DNA of 5,904 bases. Origin: Acidimicrobiaceae bacterium (GTDB lineage Bacteria; Actinomycetota; Acidimicrobiia; Acidimicrobiales; Bog-793). The notes under the pieces were generated by a model. That model searched no databases. It worked only from the letters and a program-made list of their open reading frames with translations, and was not told the origin of the DNA. The translations under genes were made by a program, and so were the position numbers. Each line of letters begins with the position of its first letter. Positions within the stretch are counted from its first letter, which is position 1. The stretch covers positions 1,287 to 7,190 of the forward strand of contig PMZN01000153.1 of NCBI GenBank assembly GCA_003170375.1, read 5' to 3'. Shown piece after piece: positions 1 to 5,904 of this stretch.

Positions 1-25
1 CCGTCTGCGACATGGGCTTGACCAT
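1..25 (-). CDS. Possible 5' end of a divergent gene (regulator?), cut by the window edge
   Basis: Read on the minus strand, an ATG at 25 opens a frame that stays open to the window edge (M-V-K-P-M-S-Q-T). A second ATG in the same frame lies at 34 and a third at 13. The start at 25 is preferred because a TAGAAT hexamer at 33-38 ends exactly 7 bases before it, the geometry of leaderless actinobacterial promoters. No Shine-Dalgarno sits at a good distance from any of the three ATGs. Eight codons are too few to identify a product. A local transcriptional regulator is the usual divergent neighbour of a small drug-type ABC exporter next to a palindromic operator, so that is the inference. It could also be a chance open frame. 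Confidence 0.35.
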
Positions 26-32
26 CTCCGTC

Positions 33-38
33 ATTCTA
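33..38 (-). promoter_or_regulatory. Leaderless-type -10 element for the divergent minus-strand gene
   Basis: The minus strand reads TAGAAT, five of six matches to TATAAT, followed by seven bases and then ATG at 25. This places the expected transcription start at or next to the A of the start codon. No convincing -35 is visible; the best candidate at 57-62 matches only three of six positions. Confidence 0.4.
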
Positions 39-39
39 C

Positions 40-69
40 TTGACAGCAGGTAAGTAGGGCACTTACCAT
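40..69 (+). promoter_or_regulatory. Predicted promoter of the ABC exporter operon
   Basis: A perfect -35 hexamer TTGACA lies at 40-45. It is followed after 18 bases by TACCAT at 64-69, four of six matches to TATAAT. Transcription would start near 76. The ATG at 68 would then lie inside the -10 element and not be transcribed, which argues for translation starting at 113 or 128. The spacer contains the inverted repeat at 49-67. Confidence 0.5.
49..67. promoter_or_regulatory. Perfect inverted repeat GGTAAGT-N5-ACTTACC, probable repressor operator
   Basis: Two perfect 7-bp arms, GGTAAGT at 49-55 and ACTTACC at 61-67, flank a 5-bp spacer. The 19-bp palindrome fills most of the gap between the -35 and -10 of the exporter promoter. 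It also covers the upstream part of the divergent promoter, so a bound dimer would block both. A looser third half-site, ACTTGAC, lies at 38-44 and matches the arm in five of seven positions. The size and position fit a dimeric TetR- or MarR-type repressor; the family cannot be told from the site. Confidence 0.6.
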
Positions 70-112
70 GCGGCAAGTTAGTAATCCTCCCAGAAGGACC
101 GGCTCAGAACTC

Positions 113-1120
113 ATGGCGAGCGATTCGATGATCCAAGCCGAAGGCCTGAAGAAGCGCTACGGCGAGACGGTCGCCCTGGCCGGGATCGATCTCGACGTGC
201 CCGCCGGCGCCATCCTCGGCATGCTGGGACCGAACGGTGCGGGGAAGACCACCGCCGTTCGCATCCTGACAACTCTGGCCCTCCCCGACGGGGGTCATGC
301 GCGAGTCGCCGGCTTCGACGTCGTCACTGAGGCGCCCCAGGTCCGGCGCAACATCGGTGTCACCGCGCAGAATGCGACTCTCGACGAGATGCTGACCGGT
401 CGGCAGAACCTCGTCATGATCGGGCGCCTGAGCGGACTGCACCGCGCCGATGCACGGAACAGGGCGCTCAGCTTGCTCGAGCAGTTCGACCTCGCCGATG
501 CCGGCGACCGGGTCTTGAAGGGGTACTCGGGCGGAATGCGCAGGCGCCTCGACCTCGCGGCCGGCCTCGTGACCCATCCTCCGGTGCTGTTCCTCGACGA
601 GCCGACCACCGGGCTCGACCCGACCAGCCGGGTGCGCATGTGGGGCGTCATCCGCGAGCTTGCCGCCGACGGCGTCACTCTCCTCCTCACCACGCAGTAC
701 CTCGACGAGGCCGACGAACTTGCGGACCGGATCGTGGTCGTCGATCACGGCCGGGTGATCGCCGCCGGCACGGCCCCGGAGCTGAAGACGAAGATCGGAG
801 GCGCACGCCTCGAGGTGACTCTCAACGCGCCCGACCCCGCGGCGGTCGGGGCGCTCGAGCCATATGTCGACGGTGTGATTCAAGTCAGCCACGACGGCCG
901 GCGCCTGCGGGCGCCGGTCCGCAGTGGTGACGGATTGGCGACCACGATCGTGCGTGCGCTCGACGAGGCGGGCATAACCGTCGATGACGTGGCCCTCCAC
1001 CAGCCCTCTCTCGACGATGTGTTCTTCGCCCTCACCGGCCACCCGATGTCAGAGCCTGCGAGCGGTGGAGAAGACGGGGCCGAACCGTCCGACGCCGAAT
1101 TGGAGGTCGCGTTGCCATGA
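113..1120 (+). CDS. DrrA-type ABC transporter ATP-binding protein
   Basis: This is the cytoplasmic ATPase subunit of an ABC-2 exporter, energising the permease encoded next. From the ATG at 113 it has 335 residues. Visible motifs are Walker A GPNGAGKTT at about 39-47, the Q-loop glutamine at about 86, the signature YSGGMRRRL at 138-146, Walker B VLFLDEP at 158-164 and the D-loop GLD at 167-169. The switch position is Gln (LTTQYLDEAD, about 195) instead of the usual His, as in daunorubicin-resistance DrrA proteins. A C-terminal regulatory domain follows, with SLDDVFFALTG (about 299-309) matching the DrrA LDEVFL-type motif, and then an acidic tail. An AGAAGGA at 92-98 is a distant ribosome site for 113. 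In-frame ATGs at 68 and 128 are alternatives; 68 overlaps the predicted -10. The stop overlaps the permease start (ATGA). Family assignment is firm, but the substrate (drug, lipid or other) is unknown. Confidence 0.93.
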   Translation: MASDSMIQAEGLKKRYGETVALAGIDLDVPAGAILGMLGPNGAGKTTAVRILTTLALPDGGHARVAGFDVVTEAPQVRRNIGVTAQNATLDEMLTGRQNLVMIGRLSGLHRADARNRALSLLEQFDLADAGDRVLKGYSGGMRRRLDLAAGLVTHPPVLFLDEPTTGLDPTSRVRMWGVIRELAADGVTLLLTTQYLDEADELADRIVVVDHGRVIAAGTAPELKTKIGGARLEVTLNAPDPAAVGALEPYVDGVIQVSHDGRRLRAPVRSGDGLATTIVRALDEAGITVDDVALHQPSLDDVFFALTGHPMSEPASGGEDGAEPSDAELEVALP

Positions 1121-1968
1121 CCGTTGTCGCCACGCGGCTCGCGCAGGCCGTTGCGCCATCGCGCCGGCATCGACTGGTTCGCCAGCTCAGCAACGTCGCC
1201 GTGCTCACCGGGCGCAATCTGGTGCACATCTCGCGCGAGCCGCTGCAGCTGTCGGACGTCACGATCCAACCCGTGCTGTTCACCGCGTTGTTCGTCTACG
1301 TGTTCGGTGCCGGGGTGGTCCTTCCCCATGGAGGCACCTACGCGAGCTTCGCGATCGCCGGCATGCTCGCGCTCAACCTGACGACCTCGGCGATGGGAAC
1401 GGCGGTCGGGCTCAGCGACGACCTCAACGGCGGGATCATCGACCGCTTCCGATCGTTGCCGATGTGGCGGCCGGCAGTGCTCGTCGGACGGTCCGTCACG
1501 GACCTGTTGACCGCTGTGATCTGCACCTTCTTCGTCTGCGTGACAGGCCTGCTCGTCGGCTGGCGCCCTGAGGGCAGCGTGGCGTCGACAATTGCCGGCT
1601 TGGCCATCTTCCTGTTCTTCAGCTACTCGCTCTCGTGGGGCTGCGCGTGCCTGGGCATCCTCAGCAAGGGCCCTGAATCGGCACAAGGCGTCGGGCTCGT
1701 CGTCCTCTTCCCTCTGGCCGTGGTCTCCAACGCGTTGGTCCCGACCGCTCGCATGCCGACTGTGCTGCGCGCAGTTGCCGACTGGAACCCGATAAGCGCG
1801 GTGACCGCGGCGTGCCGTCAGCTATTCGCCAATCCGAACCCTTCCGCCACAGTGCACTCCTGGCCCATGCAGCACGCCATCGTCACCTCGCTCGTGTGGT
1901 CCTTCGGGCTGCTTGCCATCTTCGCCCCCCTGGCCGCCCATCTCTTCGCCCGGCGCACACGCGGCTAA
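1117..1968 (+). CDS. DrrB-type ABC-2 permease
   Basis: This is the membrane subunit of the exporter, 283 residues. A basic cytoplasmic N-terminus (about 1-48) is followed by about six hydrophobic segments near 50-70, 76-98, 121-148, 155-180, 190-210 and 255-278. The protein ends in a basic cytoplasmic tail (FARRTRG). The ABC-2 family stretch between the second and third segments is present (DDLNGGIIDRFRSLPM, about 101-116), the region expected to contact the ATPase. The ATG lies inside the ATPase stop (ATGA overlap), and GGAGG at 1102-1106 sits 10 bases upstream, so coupled translation is expected. The gene stops 7 bp from the convergent Nudix gene. Length and order match DrrAB pairs, which export daunorubicin in Streptomyces and lipids in mycobacteria; which applies here cannot be told. 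Confidence 0.92.
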   Translation: MTVVATRLAQAVAPSRRHRLVRQLSNVAVLTGRNLVHISREPLQLSDVTIQPVLFTALFVYVFGAGVVLPHGGTYASFAIAGMLALNLTTSAMGTAVGLSDDLNGGIIDRFRSLPMWRPAVLVGRSVTDLLTAVICTFFVCVTGLLVGWRPEGSVASTIAGLAIFLFFSYSLSWGCACLGILSKGPESAQGVGLVVLFPLAVVSNALVPTARMPTVLRAVADWNPISAVTAACRQLFANPNPSATVHSWPMQHAIVTSLVWSFGLLAIFAPLAAHLFARRTRG

Positions 1969-1975
1969 AAGACCC

Positions 1976-2674
1976 TCAGGGCAGAACCGGCAGGCTCACG
2001 CACCGCCCCAGCAAGCGGAGAAACAAAGCATGGAGCATCTGGGCCGTCGCGCCCCAGATCACGTCCTCACCCAAGTCGAAGAAGTGCATGGTCCGAGCCG
2101 GATCCTCGTCGCGGTCCCATCGCTCCTGCCAGTAGCAGCCCGGGGCGACAAGCTCTGCGAGCGGCACTACCAGGACACAGTCGACCTCGTCGGGGTTCGC
2201 CTCGAGAGTCGGCCGACCCCGCGCGGCGACCACGAACGGAAGGATCGGAACCGAAGGTCGAGGACGGCCCACGCTCGAAAGCTCGCCGAGCACGTCGACG
2301 GCATCCGCGCGAAGCGCCACCTCCTCCTCCGCTTCCCGAAGCGCTGCGGCGAGCGGCGCCTCGCCCGGCTCGATGCGGCCGCCCGGGAAGGCGATCTCAC
2401 CTGGGTTCGCGCGCAAGTGTGCCGCCCTGCGGATGAGCACCACCGACACGGCCGAATCGCTGCCGCGTTCGTCACTGGGCACGAGCGTGATGAGCACGGC
2501 TGCACCGGCCGCGACCGGCACACGCTGAGTGCCGGGGGTGGGCGCGCCAGCGGCGAAAACGCCCCGCGCGGCGCCCATAGTCAGCTCCGCGACCAGATCC
2601 GCGACCTCGAGCCCGTCAAATAGAGGGTCGATCCGCTTGGCCCATGAAGGCCGGGGAATCGCTTGCCGGATCAC
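1976..2674 (-). CDS. Nudix hydrolase, CoA pyrophosphatase (NudL/YeaB) type
   Basis: The predicted enzyme hydrolyses coenzyme A or its derivatives to 3',5'-ADP and (acyl-)phosphopantetheine, using divalent metal. From the GTG at 2674 it has 232 residues. The CoA-specific motif A-x3-R-x3-G-x3-FPGG is seen around residues 84-99 (AAHLRANPGEIAFPGG). It runs directly into the Nudix box at 99-121, with REAEEE at 113-118 carrying the metal-binding glutamates. The usual glycine near the end of the box is Ala120, a substitution outside the glutamate core. The start is uncertain. GTG 2674 has a TACACT hexamer five bases upstream, which suggests a leaderless message. An internal ATG at 2578 has GGAG (2585-2588) six bases upstream and would give 200 residues with both motifs intact. 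The gene lies behind the groEL terminator and converges on the exporter, so it is probably its own unit. Confidence 0.9.
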   Translation of the reverse strand: MIRQAIPRPSWAKRIDPLFDGLEVADLVAELTMGAARGVFAAGAPTPGTQRVPVAAGAAVLITLVPSDERGSDSAVSVVLIRRAAHLRANPGEIAFPGGRIEPGEAPLAAALREAEEEVALRADAVDVLGELSSVGRPRPSVPILPFVVAARGRPTLEANPDEVDCVLVVPLAELVAPGCYWQERWDRDEDPARTMHFFDLGEDVIWGATAQMLHALFLRLLGRCVSLPVLP

Positions 2675-2679
2675 AGCGC

Positions 2680-2685
2680 AGTGTA
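2680..2685 (-). promoter_or_regulatory. Possible leaderless -10 element for the Nudix gene
   Basis: The minus strand reads TACACT (TA-N3-T, four of six matches to TATAAT), then five bases and the GTG at 2674. The -35 position shows only GC-rich sequence from the terminator stem. The call is weak and matters mainly for choosing between starts at 2674 and 2578. Confidence 0.25.
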
Positions 2686-2704
2686 AACCGGAGGCCCAAC
2701 GCGC

Positions 2705-2733
2705 CGGCAGCCGGGCACGAGGCCCGGCTGCCG
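2705..2733 (-). terminator. GC-rich hairpin terminator downstream of groEL
   Basis: A perfect 12-bp stem (CGGCAGCCGGGC at 2705-2716 pairing with 2722-2733) closes a 5-base loop, 32 bases past the groEL stop. No run of U follows on either strand, as is common for hairpins ending transcripts in high-GC actinobacteria. It separates the chaperonin operon from the Nudix gene. By symmetry it could also act on plus-strand transcription. Confidence 0.7.
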
Positions 2734-2765
2734 AAGTCGCGTCCTTGAGGCCGCGGGGACAGGAG

Positions 2766-4693
<1,928 letters not shown>

Positions 4694-4701
4694 TTCAGGG
4701 G

Positions 4702-4707
4702 CCTCCT
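4702..4707 (-). promoter_or_regulatory. Strong Shine-Dalgarno of groES
   Basis: The minus strand reads AGGAGG eight bases before the groES ATG at 4693. It is a full match to the anti-SD core and confirms the start. Confidence 0.85.
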
Positions 4708-4718
4708 GTCTGGCTCCG

Positions 4719-4745
4719 TTAGCACTCTCGACTTACGAGTGCCAA
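4719..4745. promoter_or_regulatory. CIRCE operator (HrcA binding site)
   Basis: On the plus strand TTAGCACTC, nine bases, then GAGTGCCAA. This is the consensus TTAGCACTC-N9-GAGTGCTAA with a single difference (C for T at 4743). It lies between the promoter and the Shine-Dalgarno of groES and overlaps the predicted transcription start. HrcA, known to bind CIRCE and repress chaperonin genes outside heat shock, would block initiation here. The hrcA gene itself is not in the window. Confidence 0.96.
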
Positions 4746-4773
4746 CGATACCGTCAGTGAGCGCCTCTGGCAA
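4745..4773 (-). promoter_or_regulatory. Sigma-A-like promoter of groES-groEL
   Basis: On the minus strand TTGCCA (4768-4773, five of six matches to TTGACA) is separated by exactly 17 bases from TATCGT (4745-4750, four of six matches to TATAAT). Transcription should begin about seven bases on, inside the first CIRCE arm, the usual arrangement for HrcA repression by a vegetative promoter. The promoter lies wholly in the 97-bp gap between tsaD and groES. Confidence 0.7.
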
Positions 4774-4793
4774 CCTCGCAGGCAGAGTGCTAC
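4767..4793. promoter_or_regulatory. Possible second, degenerate CIRCE
   Basis: GAGTGCTAC at 4785-4793 matches a CIRCE right arm in eight of nine positions. Nine bases to its left, CTGGCAACC at 4767-4775 matches the left arm in five of nine. The site covers the -35 element of the groES promoter and the tsaD stop codon. Its centre lies 48 bp from the centre of the main CIRCE. The left arm is weak, so this may be only a half-site or chance. Confidence 0.35.
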
Positions 4794-5833
4794 TTCGAGC
4801 TGCGAAGCTGCAGGTCAGGGACTGCGCCAGCGTCGAGCGGCGTCGGTCCGGACCGCTCGAGCTGAAAATAGCCGGCCGCCGCGATCATGGCGGCGTTGTC
4901 GGTGCACATCGCGCGGCTCGGGAGATACGACATCATTCCTCGAGCGGCGAAGGCCTTGGCAAAGCGTGCCCGGAGCGACGAATTGGCCGCTACTCCCCCG
5001 GCCAGGCAGGCTCCCCGCGCCCCGATCTCGGTGGCCGCCGCGACAGACTTCGCGACGAGCACGTCGACCACCGCCTCCTGGAACGAAGCCGCAACATCCG
5101 CGTTCGTCGCTTCCGGATGGGCCCGGACGTAGCTGACGACCGCCGTCTTGAGCCCGGAGAACGAGAAGTCGAAGGCCCCGGTGGTCGACGCCCTGGGGAA
5201 ACGGATCGAGGCGGCGTCGCCCGAGAGGGCCAACCGGTCGATCTCCGGACCACCCGGGTAACCGAGCCCCAGATAGCGGGCAACCTTGTCGAACGCCTCG
5301 CCTGCCGCGTCGTCGACCGTGGCCCCGAGCACGCGATAGCTGCCCGGCTCGTCGAGCGCGACGAGCAGCGTGTGGCCTCCTGACACGAGGAGGACCACGA
5401 CCGGCACTTCGAGCGCGGGCGCCTCCAACATGGCCGCGTACAGGTGACCTTCTAGGTGGTTCACCCCGACGAAGGGAACGCCCCAGGCGAGGGCGAGCGC
5501 CTTGGCGGTGCTGACGCCGACGAGCAAGGCTCCGATGAGCCCGGGGCCGATCGTGGCCGCAACGGCATCGATCCCGAGCGGGCCTTCAGGGTGCTCGAAG
5601 CTACGCCCACGGCGGTCGAGGCCGGCACCGGCCAGGGCATCGGTAACGACCGGCAGCGCGAGCTCGACGTGCGCACGCCCCGCCAGCTCGGGCACGACGC
5701 CCCCGTATCGGGCATGCAGGTCCACCTGGCTCGAGACGATGGAAGTGACGACCGTCCGCCCGCGCTCGACCACCGCCGCAGCCGTCTCGTCGCACGAGGT
5801 CTCGATGCCCAGGACGCGGCCGCGGGCGGTCAC
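4790..5833 (-). CDS. tsaD: tRNA N6-adenosine threonylcarbamoyltransferase TsaD
   Basis: TsaD (formerly Gcp/YgjD) transfers the threonylcarbamoyl group from threonylcarbamoyl-AMP to A37 of ANN-decoding tRNAs, making t6A together with TsaB and TsaE. The 347 residues are full length. Seen in order are GIETSCDET (9-17), the family signature from K111 to L131 containing the metal ligands H126 and H130 (HLEGH), SGGHT (151-155), GEAFDK (178-183), GGVAAN (279-284) and CTDNAAM (310-316) with metal ligand D312. The start is GTG at 5833. It overlaps the stop of the upstream frame as GTGA and lacks a strong Shine-Dalgarno, so coupled translation is likely. The groES promoter begins within 20 bp of its stop. 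The older annotation as an O-sialoglycoprotease is not supported by current knowledge of the family. Confidence 0.97.
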   Translation of the reverse strand: MTARGRVLGIETSCDETAAAVVERGRTVVTSIVSSQVDLHARYGGVVPELAGRAHVELALPVVTDALAGAGLDRRGRSFEHPEGPLGIDAVAATIGPGLIGALLVGVSTAKALALAWGVPFVGVNHLEGHLYAAMLEAPALEVPVVVLLVSGGHTLLVALDEPGSYRVLGATVDDAAGEAFDKVARYLGLGYPGGPEIDRLALSGDAASIRFPRASTTGAFDFSFSGLKTAVVSYVRAHPEATNADVAASFQEAVVDVLVAKSVAAATEIGARGACLAGGVAANSSLRARFAKAFAARGMMSYLPSRAMCTDNAAMIAAAGYFQLERSGPTPLDAGAVPDLQLRSSK

Positions 5834-5904
5834 TTCTCGGGCGCAGCCGGCGCCTGGCCGGCGCCGTGTGGCGGGCTCAGCGGCCTGAGCCGAGCTTCGA
5901 TCCC
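5830..5904 (-). CDS. 3' end of the gene upstream of tsaD (rimI by synteny?), partial
   Basis: A minus-strand frame is open from the window edge to a TGA at 5832-5830, giving 24 codons that end ...GAGQAPAAPEK. The stop overlaps the tsaD GTG as GTGA, the kind of junction seen in tightly packed operons. In actinobacteria the gene here is usually rimI, the N-acetyltransferase for ribosomal protein S18, so that is the best guess by position. The visible Pro/Ala-rich tail carries no diagnostic motif and would be a non-conserved extension. A second minus frame, that of tsaD itself, is also open to the edge but has no ATG, GTG or TTG codon upstream of 5833. Confidence 0.5.
   Translation of the reverse strand, partial: GIEARLRPLSPPHGAGQAPAAPEK
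5874..5891. repeat. Small perfect inverted repeat in the partial upstream gene
   Basis: GGCTCAG at 5874-5880 and CTGAGCC at 5885-5891 form a 7-bp perfect stem with a CGGC loop. It lies in the last codons of the gene before tsaD, about 40 bp upstream of the tsaD start. A 9-bp direct repeat GCCGGCGCC (5846-5854 and 5857-5865), itself largely self-complementary, lies next to it. These could fold in the mRNA ahead of tsaD, but they may only reflect GC-rich Ala/Pro/Gly codons. Confidence 0.35.

Noticed and set aside
104..1042. A 312-codon minus-strand frame opposite the ABC ATPase
   Set aside because: Antisense shadow of a gene with all ABC motifs intact; its translation is rich in Arg, Glu and Gly and resembles no known family.
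880..1686. A 268-codon minus-strand frame across the ATPase-permease junction
   Set aside because: It covers two convincing plus-strand genes and their coupled junction, and shows no motif or ribosome site of its own.
1966..1985. A short CCCT-C-AGGG repeat at the convergent permease/Nudix junction as a bidirectional terminator
   Set aside because: Four-base arms with a one-base loop cannot form a useful hairpin and no T run follows; the 7-bp gap holds no recognisable terminator.
1913..2623. A 236-codon plus-strand frame opposite the Nudix gene
   Set aside because: It overlaps the permease end and is antisense to a Nudix protein with complete NuCoA and Nudix motifs; its composition is typical of a shadow frame.
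4739..5383. A 214-codon plus-strand frame opposite tsaD
   Set aside because: Antisense to conserved TsaD; Arg/Gly-rich with no domain. Its start lies within the CIRCE/promoter region of groES.

Overview
The window is high-GC DNA carrying an ordinary bacterial gene set in actinobacterial order. The minus-strand run (end of an upstream gene, then tsaD, groES, groEL) matches the rimI-tsaD-groES-groEL neighbourhood known from Mycobacterium and Streptomyces. The groES-linked GroEL has a Gly/Met tail instead of the His-rich tail typical of those genera. This suggests a deeper actinobacterial branch, possibly Acidimicrobiia-like, but that placement is inference from protein character alone.

Layout. 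Positions 1-112 look like a divergent control region. They contain the first codons of a minus-strand gene, overlapping back-to-back promoters, and a perfect 7-bp inverted repeat that resembles a repressor operator. Positions 113-1968 (+) hold a translationally coupled DrrA/DrrB-type ABC exporter: an ATPase and an ABC-2 permease. Positions 1976-2674 (-) encode a Nudix hydrolase of the CoA pyrophosphatase type, which ends only 7 bp from the permease stop. A 12-bp GC-rich hairpin at 2705-2733 is the likely terminator of the chaperonin operon. Positions 2766-4693 (-) hold groEL and groES, whose stop and start codons overlap by one base (TGATG). Positions 4702-4773 carry a complete heat-shock control region: Shine-Dalgarno, CIRCE operator and a sigma-A-like promoter. 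A possible second, degenerate CIRCE lies at 4767-4793. Positions 4790-5833 (-) encode TsaD. The extreme right edge holds the last 24 codons of an upstream gene whose stop overlaps the tsaD start (GTGA).

How they work together. The groESL pair is a protein-folding operon with its own HrcA/CIRCE control, placed directly behind the tRNA-t6A gene tsaD. The exporter is a separate unit, probably drug- or lipid-related, controlled by a local repressor that may be the truncated divergent gene. The Nudix gene is a stand-alone housekeeping gene between the two units.

I do not see a novel biological system here. The points most worth a second look are regulatory: the divergent promoter/operator, the tandem CIRCE candidate and the groES/groEL overlap. 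Long antisense frames, including one of 625 codons opposite groEL, are high-GC shadows.
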